Of a stretch of DNA of 64,000 bases, positions 36,013 to 49,063 are shown piece after piece. Position 1 is the stretch's first letter; every line of letters begins with the position of its first letter. Source of the stretch: Beta vulgaris subsp. vulgaris. Its lineage: Eukaryota > Streptophyta > Magnoliopsida > Caryophyllales > Amaranthaceae. The stretch covers positions 57,067,337 to 57,131,336 of the forward strand of contig NC_079204.1 of the NCBI RefSeq assembly GCF_026745355.1, in the 5' to 3' direction. The notes under the pieces are model-generated. The model saw only the letters and a list, made by a program, of their open reading frames with translations, did no database searches and had not been told where the DNA came from. Position numbers and translations under genes: made by a program.

Positions 36013-39000
36013 TTGATGAGATTATAGGCTGAGTAAGATATGCATGCCTTGCAACTCAGCGAAACCTTCATCTCGATCATAAAGTATAGGATTTAGTGAC
36101 CAGTAATAGATAAGTTGAGTTAAAAAGGAACAGAAATGCAGTAAGCAGCAGGGGACGGACTCAATGGGATGTCAAGGAGCCTGTGGCGTTGGCCTAATCA
36201 CTCTTCATGGCACAATTGACCCTTTACCCTTGCCACCGTTATATGTATATTAGTGACACACCTTTTCTTTCGTAGTTATAATTTGTGTAGGTGGTGAGGT
36301 TTTGGGATTTGGTTTTGAACTTTGGCATGCATATTATGTGTTATAACACTTTTCATAAAGTTCCTATGGTCGTGTACCAGGTATAATGTTCCCCTGGTTG
36401 GGCCTTGTGCCACAAAACTCTGGGTATGCTTGATCGACAAAGAGTTTTATAGCATGCAGCCTGACATAAGGAACAAAATTCTGTGGATTTTTTTTTGCGG
36501 GATAATAATTTCCTTTTTTTATTCTTTTGGAAGTTGCGCAGGATAGAGGTGCAGACTGCAGAGGTCTTGAGTAGCACTCTTAAGAGTTCATCAACTAGTT
36601 TATTGATGAAATAAATTTGCCTTAGAAATAAAGGATGCTCGGTGTTAGAAATTAGAATGCTATATCTCAGGTAGCAACGTTCAATAGTTAAAACATTTTA
36701 CTGTACGTTTTCAGCAAAATTCTACGGAACAGATGAGTAAATGTTTCTCTGCAGTGACAAAATCATGTCTTCTAAGTCTTAATGCATGCAGGGAAAGAAA
36801 TGTTCAGATACATTATTGGCTTTCTGTATTGCTGATTTGTTTTTAGGTGGATTGCAGTTGGTTGTCGGTCTCACACGATTAGGTTTTCCCTTTATCTATC
36901 TCATTTATCATTAAAAGCTTGAGCTCCCATTAGAATGACACTAGTAACCTAGTTCTCGAGGTTTTTGTTCTCACCTATGATGGTTTATGGTGAGTAAAGT
37001 AGATGCTTATCCGCACTTAAGCTTATGAGGCTCTTAGGGGACATATTTGTGTTCCTTTACCTCAAGATTTTCCTTGACTATATTATGTAGTAGCTAGAGA
37101 AAGCCTGAGTCATGATCCGTTTGAGTCCAAAATGGACTCTTTTCACTTCTGATAATACTATATAAAATTATTAATTCCCTATGGAACTATAGAACTTTCT
37201 TAACGGTACTAGTGTATGTACCGATGAACTCTTGCGGTACCTTTAGAACATTTTTTTAGTACTATTATGTATAAAACCTTCCGATGGTAGTTTATGAATT
37301 CAAAGATGGTACTATAATACCTTCTAAATAAGTAAATATTACAATGAGGATGCTTTCTTAGTATCAGTCTGCATGGAAATTTCTCTTGTACCCTGTTAGA
37401 GTCCAAAATGGACTCTAGGTGATAGGGGATATCAGCGCTTGCAATAGCTATGTGACACTTTTATTGTTTCCCTACTCTGTTCATTGTCTATCTTCCAGTT
37501 TTGGAACTCTTTTTCATAATTTTGAAACTAATCATAATAAGTTATCAAAGTCGTGTGAGGTCCCAAAGGGAGTTGGTAACTACAAAAACTATTTCTCAAC
37601 CAGGTATAGATGTTTGCATAACGGCATATGTAGTATGAAAAAAGTCCAAGTATCTTAGAACTTGTGCATTGCACGGGTTAAAAAGCTAGTTACTAGATGA
37701 GACATTTCCCTTTTAATTTAAAACTCTTTTATTGTCTTCTTATCTAGTTACACCTCAGTTGAGTACTCCTAGTCTTAGATATGTGATTGGTAGATTGAAA
37801 TCTAAAGCAGGAAGAACATGAGTTTGGCCTTTTGAACTCTCTTGAGAGGGCGTATGGCGGAAATGGTATGCATTTGTTCACCTCTGCAAGTGTTGTTTGA
37901 AATGGAAGAAGTTTGAAGAATTAATCTTGTGAATTGTCTCCAAAGAAGCACAGCTATTTAAACCTTAGCTTTAGGAACTTGAAAGCTGACTCTTGTTCCA
38001 CTCATCTTTATTGGTTGCTAATTGGAATTTATCTACATTAGTCAATGACATACAACAACTGTGTAAGTTGTCACCCGGCCCCTAGTGGAGCTTGGTTATT
38101 TTATGAAGTATATTGTTTGGTAGGAAGGACTTGTTTGTCAGTTTGGAGGCGTGATATTTGATATATGTAAATAATGTTATCTTGTTAAAGCACATGGGGT
38201 ACAAACTACAAACTTACAGGGGAATGAATATGGCCATTTTACATTATAGTAGTAATTGGCAACTGTTGTAAAGTTCAACAGCAGTTACATGACACTATGA
38301 CAGGGGAAGGGTTTTTTTTATAAAAAAAAAAAAAAAAGAATTATAGTAGTTGGATGAGTGACATGAGTCATGAATTAATATGTCTATGCTTAAGGTTGCT
38401 CCTTATGCTTGCCCTTAATTTGTTTATGTTGACATCATTAGGGCTAAGTATGATCTGTGCCATTTGTCAGGAGCTGCTTGTGTTGTTCATCTCTGAAAAC
38501 CACTGCTTCCGTTCTTGTGGATTCTTGTATTTCTTTCTTTTGCTCTTTCCTAATAGTAGTATGTAGATACATACGTTTTGGGGGGTTTGGACTTTGGAGT
38601 TGTCTGTTAAATGGTGCCTAGGAATATCTTGACAAGTTGAAATTAAATATAGCGACTTTTTTCATTTTTGGGCAGAAATATACGTTGATATTCAAGCTTA
38701 GTTTTATCTTATCAGCAGGATATAAATGAAGAAAGAATAGTGAGGTTTATATTAATGTGCTTAGTAAGCATATTTGAAGGTCAGAATTCGCTATGATGCT
38801 TATAAATTATAATCTTGTAATTCTTGTCTTTCATTTAAATAGGGATTGATTATTGCAGTGCATGGTAGGTTATTAGTAATTATAGCAAGTTGCTCCGATT
38901 TGGTAGACATAAGAATATGAGGCGATGGGGGCAGGTACAAGTACAACTGCGTTTACATAAATTAGGACTGGTCTGTTTTACAAATTTACGTAGACATGAA

Positions 39001-42000
39001 ACGTTAGAAGCGTGATGGTGTTGTTTGTTTTCTACATATATAATATGACAGGGCCAAACTTGGTGATTAGCTGCAATTTCTGTCAGTTTGATGTATGTGT
39101 AATTAAGGATGTTGACCACAGTGATCCCAATCTTGTTTTGCGGGGAAAAAGAAGGGTGATGTTGGAATAGCCAATATTAAAGAGATGGTAGTTGGTGAAG
39201 AAACTTAACTATACGTTTATATCTACCTCACTTCTTAGAGGAGAAAAGGCCAATGCCCTATGGGGTATCTCTGTTCAGTATAAGTAGAAATGCGGAGTGT
39301 TGAGTCTGGAATACCCATGTCAGAGCTATTATGAATGGTGAAACGGGTATTTCTGACTGCTTCCGGGTTAAACTTAAAAGAGTACTACTCACTTAGGTTG
39401 GAAGTGATTAAAGCAATGATTGAAGTAATACTTAAAGGTCTGTTTGGTTTGACGGAAACTAATTTCCATGGAAAAACGCAAATGAATATTCATTTTTCCA
39501 TGTTTGGTTTGATGGAAAACTATTAAGTCAAGAAGGGAAAAATGAAGGTGTTGGGAATGAGAGAATGGAGGAAAATGGTTTTTATGATTTAGGTCTATCT
39601 AATCCTTAGATCAGACAAGGTTAAATGTAAAATCACTCAAATCTTGTTCTGAAGGGCTACATAATAGCATTGCTGATCTTATCTCTGACAACTCGACTTT
39701 CTTCACACTCATTCACATGGTTAAAGGGAGGGACTAGCTTGCAAATATAGGAACGATAAAGCTACTAGCTCTACCATTATGGAGCTACAAACAGTTGTGG
39801 GTTGTTAACCTTGTAGGTGAACATAGCTACATGGTTTCAAACCAATAATCTAGACATGTTTTTATTATTATTATTATTGTTTGGGCACATTTTCTCGAGT
39901 AGGACCTACAAAAGCTACAAGTGGTTATAACTTTCCATTGTAGAGGTTATAGCTTGAGATTATTGTAGTTTGGGAAATTTGATGTGATATAGCAAGCTAC
40001 AAGTGGTTGTGGTTTACCATTGTGGATGCTCTAATTCCATTTTTATGGGAAAGAAGTATCATCCGCCCCCTTAGAGCCATTGAAGGAGTGTGTACATTAT
40101 AGGCAATACTCTCAATGTCACGGACTATTAGTGAATGTTTCTCTACTTTGCATCATGAATCCTTTCTTCAATTACATGATTACTTTCAAAAGATCGTTGT
40201 TAAAATTTATAAGGGGCCATTTGGTATCACAGTTAATTTCCAGTATTGACATTATGAATGTAAAAGTCATATGGTAGAAGGCGTATAATAAACTTTAAAT
40301 TAGTAATACTATACGTGCCGATTTAAAAAACTAACAATAGAACACTAGAAACTACTTTTGCTGGTTTTTATATTTTTGTTTTTGCTTTTTTATTTTAAAA
40401 GAAAAACTCAAAACTGGAACTAAAAAACAATAACGAACAAACTTTTAATTAGTTGAGCAAATGGACAAGTTATTTGGCCGAAGGAATAAGAGATTATTTA
40501 TTAGCCAACCTAGCTAGCAAAAGAAAGAAACCTTCCTATCCACTAAGAAACACGATGCATAACTAACTGTTTTCGATTAGTATTATTTAGAAATAGGAAC
40601 ATAAGCTTTTGGTTAAATACTACTCCCACACTTCCCCTAGCATATATAGAGTGTGATATAGTAATAATAGTATATTCTTATTGAATGTGATATAGTATAT
40701 TTGTGAACGTTTTATGCCCAAATGATATCAGTGCTGATACATGAGTTGAGAATTTCCCTAGTAACGATGAACGATCCGGAACAACCTAGCTTTAATTTGT
40801 TGGACAAGTTAGTCAGGGCTATCTGCTGATTTTGAGCTTTTCTCATATAAGAACAATGGATAGATTGGTAAATGTGTTCCTTGTTTGTCTGACTAACAGA
40901 AACTATGGATACTTGTTGTTTTAACCATGCTTATTGCTCTGATGTTTTGAGGTGACGAAGCTCAAACCAGTACACAGGAATTTTAAAATTATGTCCTTAC
41001 GTGTCTGAAGTCTTGACCAACTATTAAAACAGTGGGAAGAAGTGATTATATTATACTATCTGATTAAACTTTTAGAATTTTTGTGGCATTGCATGCACCA
41101 TGTGCAACGTATTATTTAAATACAACAGCAACCAAGTACAGCATTTGAGGTAGACTTACTTGGGAATTTGGTTAGAATTGCTCTCATAACCCTGTAATTC
41201 TTAAATGAGAATCTTGTATTGTTATTCTTTTATCTGTCCTGTACTCATCTATTCACACTTTGTTAATTTACAAACAAGACTACTGCATCTGCATGCACAC
41301 TATTACATTTACTCGTGTAGTGTTGGAGTTGTGTTTACTTTCTTGATAATTTGGATTAGTACTGTACTTTTACAGAGCTGGAGAATGAAGGTGAGTAGGA
41401 TGTGTGTAAGGACAGAACACAGAAGGATTGGTGGTTGATAAAGATAATATTTTTACAGTTTACTAGCTTAGAGATCGATATGTTTTATAGAGAAAAATGA
41501 AGTTTGTGGCTGAGAGTGTTGGCTTAGTATTTACTGCAAACTGAAGGTGTGTGTATGCTAGCACATTCCAATCATTATGGAATTGGGACCAAATTAGGAA
41601 ACATCGTGGGTTTAAAATTAAGCTACTTTTTTCTACCTTTAATTTGTTATTCTAACTTATCTTGCTTTGCGGGCGCCAGATTGCATTGTCTCACCACCCA
41701 TCTGAATTCTGAAGAGACAGACTGCCAGAAGGACAGGCTATTACCATTTAATTAATTAACACATACAGTACATATATAACATAATTGATGTCTTAATTGA
41801 GGCTATTAAGGGTAAGCACTTATTTAATTATTGGCATCTGCAAAAGTTGGTGATGATAATGGTCATGCTTGTAGAGCAAAATTCGTTTATTTCCATTTTT
41901 AATATAATCAGTCCAAAGTTAATCATAGTTTTGAGTGATAATGTTAACAATTCCCTTTGTTTTGCTTCCTAATACATTGATAAGTAGTGATTACTTATAA

Positions 42001-42942
42001 AATTATGGTTTGCTGTTTTCATTAGTAGGACTTGCTATTTTTATATGATACTTTTAGCTGTTGTTATGCTTATGCAGGAGCGAAGTATTATAATCTATAT
42101 ATTTTGACCGGCAAGTATGGTATTGGTGCCTGGTGGGGAAGAAGAATAGAAAAAAGAAAAAAGAAAAAAGAAGCTTTGGAAGGTTTAGGTAAATGAATGG
42201 ACTTTTTGGATACTTGATTATGTTGTATTGAAGAAGTAAAAGCTCTGGGATTGATGATCTAAGAGCTAATAAAACAGTAGCAGCATAAGTATGTAATTGA
42301 TAAAAGCAAAATAAAGTGGAAAAACTCAACTCACATCACATGATGGCTAAATATAGGAGCAGAGCAGCAAAAGGGAAAAATAAATAAAATACGTTTTGGC
42401 ATGAATGTAAAGGTAAAGCTAAAGCTATGGGGTTTTGAGGTTGTTAGAGTCGCTTTCGAGAAAGAATATGCAGCCATCAGCTTAACATGTATGCCAAATA
42501 GGAATTGAGTTGTCACCTCCTTATTGGTCCTAGATGGGGACATCGAATATGGCTGGCACGACTTCGTCCAATACTACTACATTCATTCAAGAATCAAGAT
42601 TGATCAACTTTTTCGCTCTTCCTCTTTTTCTTTATTTTTTTTTTTACAACATTCTTAGATCTGCCTCATATATAAACAATAAACCTTCCCCTCTGTCATT
42701 TTAATTTGTGTACAAAAAGTTAGGTTCTTTGAATATTTATTATTGTTCTCAACTGATTCTTGTCTTATGAGTAGTGCTTTTAGCATTTCTTTTTGAGTAA
42801 TATATAGTTGCCCATTCTTGCCTTGCTTTCCTATATTCCTTGTTTTTATTCCTTGTCTGTCTAAGAATTTAATTTGTCTGAACAGAACAGCCCCCCTCTC
42901 CCCACCTATCTGAACCCTTAGCTTCTTATACTTGCTTGGTGC
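36013..42942. other. Long gene-poor spacer upstream of the ERF gene
   Basis: About 6.9 kb with no supported gene. It includes a short inverted repeat around GAGTCCAAAATGGACTC (37120-37136 and 37401-37417), a Helitron-like end (37664-37689), a doubled TGTTTGGTTTGA motif (39442-39515) and degenerate repeats with CTACAAGTGGTTATA (39840-40020). The last ~300 bp should be the ERF promoter and 5'UTR (TA-poor, pyrimidine-rich near 42600-42650). Confidence 0.5.
37664..37689 (+). mobile_element. Helitron-like 3' terminus
   Basis: Palindrome GTGCATTGCAC followed by GGGTTAAAAAG and CTAG before T, on the plus strand. The paired bases are few, so this is weaker than the copy at 47891. Confidence 0.3.
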
Positions 42943-44220
42943 ATGGAGGATCAGTCTTTGGAGTTGCAGAGCTTCATGCACAGAAACATTAACATGCCAC
43001 CTCCTTTTCCAAAACAAGATCCCAATAATGAGTCGTCTGATGAAAGGAGAATCGAATTCAGATCTTTGCCCTTCTTTTCAGACGATAGAGGACTATGTTC
43101 TTCGTCAAGTTCTGAATTCATGTCTAAACAATTTATGATCCCAGAACATAATACGAATACTACTGCTACTACCCAGTTAGGCTCTACTACTTCTGCCCTT
43201 GATTTTACATTTTCGAGAGCTTCCTCTTTCGTCAATTTCTTCAAGTCTTCTGCACTTGTTGCAGATCACTCTAGGCTGCCTCCAACATCATCTAATTCTG
43301 CTGCTTCATTCCATACAAACATGTCTGACCTAACCTTTTTTTCAAAGGAGTCTATGCTCATTGATTCTTCACACAGCAATAACAAGGTTGGAAGGAGCTT
43401 CCAAGATCTTGCTCCTTTATCTGCTGATCCATTGCTGCAGTGTGGCCAAACTTCTCAACATGTATCAACTGGACATGATCAATGGCTGAGAATGAGCGCC
43501 GCAGATTTCTCATCAAAAGTTGTCACTACTGATATTAGGCTCAGTCCTACCAAGACACAGCCAATGAAGAAGTCGACTGCAGCAGGAAAAAGGCTGCAGA
43601 CCTTACTCCACCCTCAAAAGGCAGGATCATCCACATCAACATCAACGTCGGGGAAGTTGTATCGGGGAGTACGGCAAAGGCACTGGGGAAAGTGGGTGGC
43701 TGAGATCAGATTACCAAGAAATAGAACAAGGGTATGGCTCGGGACCTTCGATACAGCTGAGGAGGCTGCTTTTGCTTATGATACTGCAGCATATATGCTG
43801 AGAGGAGAATATGCACATCTGAATTTCCCAGATCAGAAACATCTACTTAAGCTCAATTCCTTAAATGGAGCTACTGCAGCACTTCTCGAAGCGAAGCTGC
43901 AAGCAATATCCCAACAAGCTGGACTTAAGAAATCTGGGGATCATGATCTTCTTCCTGCGTCTTCCTTGCTAATCAATCACCTGCCTGATTCTACTAATAA
44001 TCCAACTAGAAGCAAATCATCGGGCCAAGTTTCAGTGAGGAAAGAGTGGCAATTTGACTTGGATGGTAGAGTCATTGGAACATCTCAGATAATTGAGACT
44101 AACAAGAGAAGCCATGAAGCTTCGTCAGACCATACTCTTGATGCTGTCCAGTTAAGTAGAATGCCATCCTTAGACATGGATTCCATCTGGGATGCTCTTC
44201 TGCTTTCTGATACTACATGA
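42943..44220 (+). CDS. AP2/ERF transcription factor, DREB A-6 / ERF053-060 (RAP2.4-like) type
   Basis: Single-exon gene for a 425-residue DNA-binding regulator. One AP2 domain at about 239-296 starts [19 protein letters not shown], continues [18 protein letters not shown], and ends [18 protein letters not shown]-type helix and the YRG start are intact. VAEIR and the [19 protein letters not shown] stretch match the A-6 (ERF I) subgroup, which includes RAP2.4 and the ERF053/054 proteins of Arabidopsis. The long N-terminal half (1-230) is Ser/Asn-rich with no further fold seen; it holds SLELQSFM near the start. A short basic stretch ([13 protein letters not shown]) lies just before AP2 and may aid nuclear entry. 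The C-terminus ends in an acidic, hydrophobic block ([13 protein letters not shown]), likely an activation motif. Family members act in drought, wounding or cell-division responses; the role here is inferred. Confidence 0.95.
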   Translation: MEDQSLELQSFMHRNINMPPPFPKQDPNNESSDERRIEFRSLPFFSDDRGLCSSSSSEFMSKQFMIPEHNTNTTATTQLGSTTSALDFTFSRASSFVNFFKSSALVADHSRLPPTSSNSAASFHTNMSDLTFFSKESMLIDSSHSNNKVGRSFQDLAPLSADPLLQCGQTSQHVSTGHDQWLRMSAADFSSKVVTTDIRLSPTKTQPMKKSTAAGKRLQTLLHPQKAGSSTSTSTSGKLYRGVRQRHWGKWVAEIRLPRNRTRVWLGTFDTAEEAAFAYDTAAYMLRGEYAHLNFPDQKHLLKLNSLNGATAALLEAKLQAISQQAGLKKSGDHDLLPASSLLINHLPDSTNNPTRSKSSGQVSVRKEWQFDLDGRVIGTSQIIETNKRSHEASSDHTLDAVQLSRMPSLDMDSIWDALLLSDTT

Positions 44221-44905
44221 ATACTACTAATTCTAATTGTTTTGTTGTTTTGGTGGTCTTTTCCTCTTTTAATTTCTTGATGGTTCATCTTTGATATATA
44301 TCCCATATAAACTTGGATTTTTAGCATAGTACAATTCAAAAACTCTACCCATTGGTTGGGTATTTCTTGATCAAAATTCCACCATTATTTTTTAGAATTG
44401 AGGATCATTTTGGTGATTTGATTTTGTTTTAACCACTATATTGTTAGTTAATGATTGAATTGTCATGTTGCACCTTCGTTAACGAGATTAAGATGCACAA
44501 CTTGGTGTGACTTGAGGAGGTTAAGTAGGCATAATTGAAAAATATGGTACTTATTGTAGTTCTATTTATGATTACAGCTGATTTTGAAGTAAGCTGATTT
44601 GATTTTGTTTTAACCACTATATTGTTAGTTAAATTCTTACTGTTACTATCTTCTATTCTGAGCAAGAAATTTCTCTTGCAAAACATCTGAATGAATCATT
44701 ATAGAACAGATGACAGATGTATGTGGTTGCTGTGCTGTTGAAGGGGGAGGGAGAGGCAAGAATCTAGAAAAGATGTGAAATAAGCGTGTGTGGAAAAGAA
44801 TGGGGGCTGTTTCTTGCGGTTTTCCGTTGTTGGTTGGTTGGTTGGTTTATTCTGTTTTAGGGGGAAAGTTAAGGAAAGGAAAGGAAAGGTGGAACCTAAA
44901 TGATA
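44221..44905. other. ERF 3' region
   Basis: 3'UTR and spacer. A 30-bp duplicate of TTTGATTTTGTTTTAACCAC lies at about 44416 and 44598. No gene seen. Confidence 0.5.
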
Positions 44906-45246
44906 CTTCCTCCGTCCTAAAATATAGTTTCTATTTCCATTTTGGGTATCTCAAAATATAGCTTTCATTTCCATATAGTTCCACATTTTTCCATAATTTG
45001 TCTAGAAAAAACGTGTCCCATCATTTATTTGCTTCTTGAATTTTGGTTTTTCCTTTGTGTATTCAACCAAAATGTTACAATTAATGCTTTTTTACCAATT
45101 ATTTTCCATTCTCTCTTCTAAAAACATCTTTTCCTATACAATATTTATTTAAATAAACAAAAAATCTTTACTATCCCTCTTATATCTTGTTTGTATAAAT
45201 TACCGTGAAAGAAGAAAAATGAGAAATATATTTTGAAACGAGGAAG
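44906..45246. mobile_element. Degenerate Stowaway-like MITE
   Basis: Left end CTTCCTCCGTCCTAAAATA, TA-flanked; right end TATTTTGAAACGAGGAAGG is an imperfect inverted copy, with no clean TA after it. Confidence 0.6.
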
Positions 45247-45293
45247 GAGAAGAAAACAAGGAAAAGAAAAAGAAAAAGCACCTACTGACTACT

Positions 45294-45320
45294 GAGTGAG
45301 TAGTGAGTAGTGAGTAGTGA
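45294..45320. repeat. GTGAGTA heptamer repeat
   Basis: Three to four units of GAGTAGT, the same unit as at 26971. Confidence 0.8.
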
Positions 45321-46937
45321 CTACTGACTAGACTACTGTTGTGTAATTGTGTTGTCAACCGTGCTCGTGGCCTGGTGCTGTGGTGCAGCAGTGGGTACAC
45401 AAACCATTTATAAGAAGATGGGCCATACCCAGTTAAGTCAAAAAGCGAACTACCCAGCCCAATCCCTAAAAACAAATTTATAAGCTCGACAGGCTTACCC
45501 GCCCAATAATTATACATCCAAAAGTCTAACCTTCAATATCAGAGGTCAAAACTTATTTATACTATTTTTAAGTTATTTTCCTCCTAAGTCAACATTTACT
45601 TAATTCGTTTTTTAATTGTACATTCGTATCTTCAGGCTTTAATGATGTCACCATTTACAAATTGACAAATTCCCTTGTGTGCAATTCCACCAGAGAGTTA
45701 TAATATAAACTTATTAATCCTCTTTTATCTTCTTTCACCTTACCAAAAAGGTTCATTGTATTGGTATCTTTTCCACCTATATTAGCTAACTATAATATTA
45801 GGATAGAGCAAGTATGACCTTCTATACACGTTTAATTGTTGGAGTCTTTAAAAGATTGCAACAAAAGTTAGTGTTTTCACGTATTAGAGAGTTAAGTTGG
45901 TATCAAATCAAAGTTAAAATGGTACCAAGTAAGAATTTGGTATCATATTATTGGTACTAGATTCTAACCCAATATCAAAATGAAAGTTCTAGTATCAACT
46001 TGACTCTAATTAATACTAATTTGACTATGACTTTGTATTAATTTAATTCTCCGACTATTTAGTATGTGTAATAACCAAGTGTCTCTCCATAAAGTGATAT
46101 GGATGCTCAAGACATCCTATTAGAGGGCCTATAAAAGAAGGAATTAATTGCTTAGACAAAATTGCCTTGTACTAACCATTATCCACATGAAAAGGGCCTT
46201 TATTAGGTTAAAATAACAAAAAGAAGATCAAACAAAAGGATTTTGCCTAGATAAGGTCCCGCTATAGGATCATTGTCTATTTATCTCCTTGAGTGTCAAC
46301 GAATAGTAGTTTAGAAATATAAATGTACACAACCATTTACTTTGACATAGAGTTACCAATTTCAGTTCTTCTCATCTTGTTTCCCCAAACACGCATCTAT
46401 TTATTAAGAAAGTATTTATCTTACCTAACTTTTGTACCAGATAATGAAAGAAAATAAAAGTAAGTTTACCCATCACTTTCGTACTAGATAATGAAAGAAA
46501 ACAAAGTAAGTTTAGGAAAGGAGCTTTTCTCATTGATATCATTTATACTTCTTGTTTTTTTTTAATCTACACACTTTATATACTTGTAATAGCCATGTAA
46601 ACCAATTTGACCATCATTTATCATTTAGACAATATCGTCATATCAGATTTTGTTAGATTCATCTCGATATGTATATAACTTTATACCTCAATTTTTATAT
46701 AAAGGTTGTCTAAAAAGACATCATACGATGGATTGTTAGAAACTTCAATGAGTTGATAGATTGACGTAAGAAATTTCCTATCATAAAATACTAACCGTCC
46801 TCAAAAGAATTTTAATTTGGAATCAATATGTGCTATTATTTCATCAAAAAGTATATAATACATATAAATATTTGACTTTTTCATTGATTAGAGATTGTAC
46901 ATTGATAGCAAATAATAATTAATGCATTGCGTGAGAG
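45321..46937. other. AT-rich spacer
   Basis: No gene recognised. A 50-bp near-duplicate (AGATAATGAAAGAAAA) lies at about 46438 and 46488. Region 45820-46080 has loose inverted similarity between its ends (GAGTTAAGTTGGTATCAAA) and may be an old MITE. Confidence 0.4.
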
Positions 46938-47574
46938 TAGGGATGGCAATCCAGTCCGATTCCGACCTTAGTCTGCTCCAATCCGAAGGAAAAAATCCGA
47001 GTTGACTCCGACAAAAAAGTAATCCGACTCCGTTTAAAAAATTTGACTCCGAATCGGAGGAGGGTCGGATCTCATAAAATAATCCGACATCCGAAACCGA
47101 CTCCGACTTTGAGTCAATCAATCCTTTTTTTTATTTATGTAATGTGTTATTTATGTATAATCTAACTTCGGCTTTCAGCCAATTGTATTATATAGGATTT
47201 TCCCATAGAGAAAATGATTGTTAAAAATAATAGTAATAATTAGATTATTTGTACTATATAAGATTTTCATATGATGATTAGAATAAAGTGTAATGATTAA
47301 ATTATTGTATTATAGAAGACTATTCTATTATAAAAAATTGGAAGAAAAATAAGTCGGATCAGGTTCGGAGTCGGATGTTCGGATTTTAAGTCGGATGTCC
47401 GCATTTTAAGTCGGGTCAGCTCTCGGAGTCGGATGTTCGAATTTTAAGTTGGGTCGGATTCGGATTTTCAAAGTCGGATGTCGGAGTCGGACTCAGATTT
47501 AAAATCCGACTCTCTGTAGGATCAGAGTCGGATTATGCATAATCCGGTCCAAGTCCGACCCATTACCATTCCTA
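46938..47574. mobile_element. hAT-like non-autonomous element with GTCGGA repeats (637 bp)
   Basis: Ends TAGGGATGGCAAT and ATTACCATTCCTA are an inverted pair (one mismatch). An 8-bp duplication flanks it: CGTGAGAG at left and CGTGAGGG at right (7 of 8). Both ends are rich in TCGGA/TCCGA units, giving strong subterminal inverted repeats; the middle is AT-rich. No transposase is present. Confidence 0.7.
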
Positions 47575-47890
47575 CGTGAGGGTGGAAGGAAATTAAACTG
47601 TCATAATAAATGAAAACTAATAGTTTTTAAATGTTTTCGATAAATATAATAATATTACCAATCCAAATTCCATGTATTGTTAGGTCAACCCCTCTTTTGA
47701 TTCATTCTACGGAAGTTCATGCAAATGCCATGTAAGAGCTATACTAAGGTAAGTTCGTCTTGTACAATAATGTAACTTGATATACTGTTTGTAATATACT
47801 TCGATTTTATGCTCCCCAATAGATTTCTCATTTCTCCTTGTTACGCTTGTCAATACACATCTCGCATCATTTAATATCTTTAATAACATA

Positions 47891-47921
47891 CTAGGTTTTA
47901 GGCCCGTGCACAATGCACGGG
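47891..47921 (-). mobile_element. Helitron-like 3' terminus (perfect hairpin)
   Basis: On the minus strand: CCCGTGCA-TTG-TGCACGGG (perfect 8-bp stem, 3-nt loop), then eight bases and CTAG before T. This is a textbook plant Helitron 3' end. The 5' end, which would lie to the right, was not located. Confidence 0.55.
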
Positions 47922-48122
47922 AACTATTTAGTATAATAAAATGTTTATATATCAGCTACAATGAAAACGTGTAAATGATTCTTACGTTAACTTGATAAAA
48001 AAACTCTGTGTTTAAGAGATATACACCTTTATATTAATTATAAAGTTGTTTAACATATACATGATACTGATATGTTTTGGAAGACTTCTTTTTAGTGCAA
48101 AACGAAATTTATTAAGAAGTTA

Positions 48123-48384
48123 CTTCCTCCGTTCTATTTCTATAATATTGCAAAATGAGATTTTTACACTATCCATTCACCATCATAACCTTTCACTATA
48201 TATTATGTTTTATGTCAGGAAAAATATTGTCATGTGGGGTCTTGTTAGATTCGTTTCGATATATACTTCAGAATATCAATTTTGTATAATTTTACTAAAA
48301 AGTAATTAAAGATATTAATAGTTAAAATAGTGTATTAGCAAACGTGAAAACTCAATTGTTACAGTAGAAAAAGAACGGAGGTTG
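48123..48384. mobile_element. Stowaway-like MITE (262 bp)
   Basis: Ends CTTCCTCCGTTCTATTTC and AAAAAGAACGGAGGTTG, TA on both sides. Confidence 0.75.
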
Positions 48385-48700
48385 TATAACATAGTCATAA
48401 GCAAAGCCAACAACACCTTATGTTGAGATGACAAAGGTAAATTAATGATCTCAACTACTTCAAAAAGGGAGAAAATTTTTTACATTAAAGTCTTCATTTT
48501 TTACTCGAAATGGCCTTAAAGTGTTAGACTTCCTATGTTCTTTCTCATAAATTAGTACTATTAGGCAATTTTTACTCGTGACTGAGAAATGGCTACATAA
48601 AATTAGCCATGACTAAGAACTGGTCTCGGAAGATACAAAGCTACCATGTGATAGGGATTGTCCTTGACTTTTAACACATGGTCGAAAAAACTGTCTTTTT

Positions 48701-49063
48701 TGAAACATCATAAGAAATTTTGTTCCAACTGACGGAATAAGTACCATATGGGGTATAAATACCTTATTCCCCGTTGCTAACTGAAATACCACAATTTCGA
48801 TGATATATTGTATCATACCTTATTCCAAATTGTGTGTATTTTTTGAAACATCATAAGAAAATTTTGTTCCAACTGACGGAATAAGTACCATATGGGGTAT
48901 AAATACCTTATTCCCTATTGCTACCTGAAATTACCATCATTTTGATGATATATTGTATCATACCTTATTCCCCGTTCCATCTGACGTAATGAGTATCATA
49001 CGGGGTTTCCCACTTTACTTTTTTGCCTAAATACCTTATTCCCCGTTGCTACTTGAAATAATC
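48701..49063. repeat. 143-bp tandem repeat, two and a half copies
   Basis: Copy 1 at 48701-48843, copy 2 at 48844-48986, then a shorter diverged copy to about 49063. Landmarks in each: TGAAACATCATAAGAAA, TGACGGAATAAGTACCATA, ATACCTTATTCCC. Each copy carries a palindrome-like pair of GGAATAAGTACCATATGGGG and CCTTATTCC. No ORF was seen. Confidence 0.85.

Noticed and set aside
46603..46810. Another Stowaway-like element
   Set aside because: Interior words resemble the family, but no paired ends with TA flanks were found.
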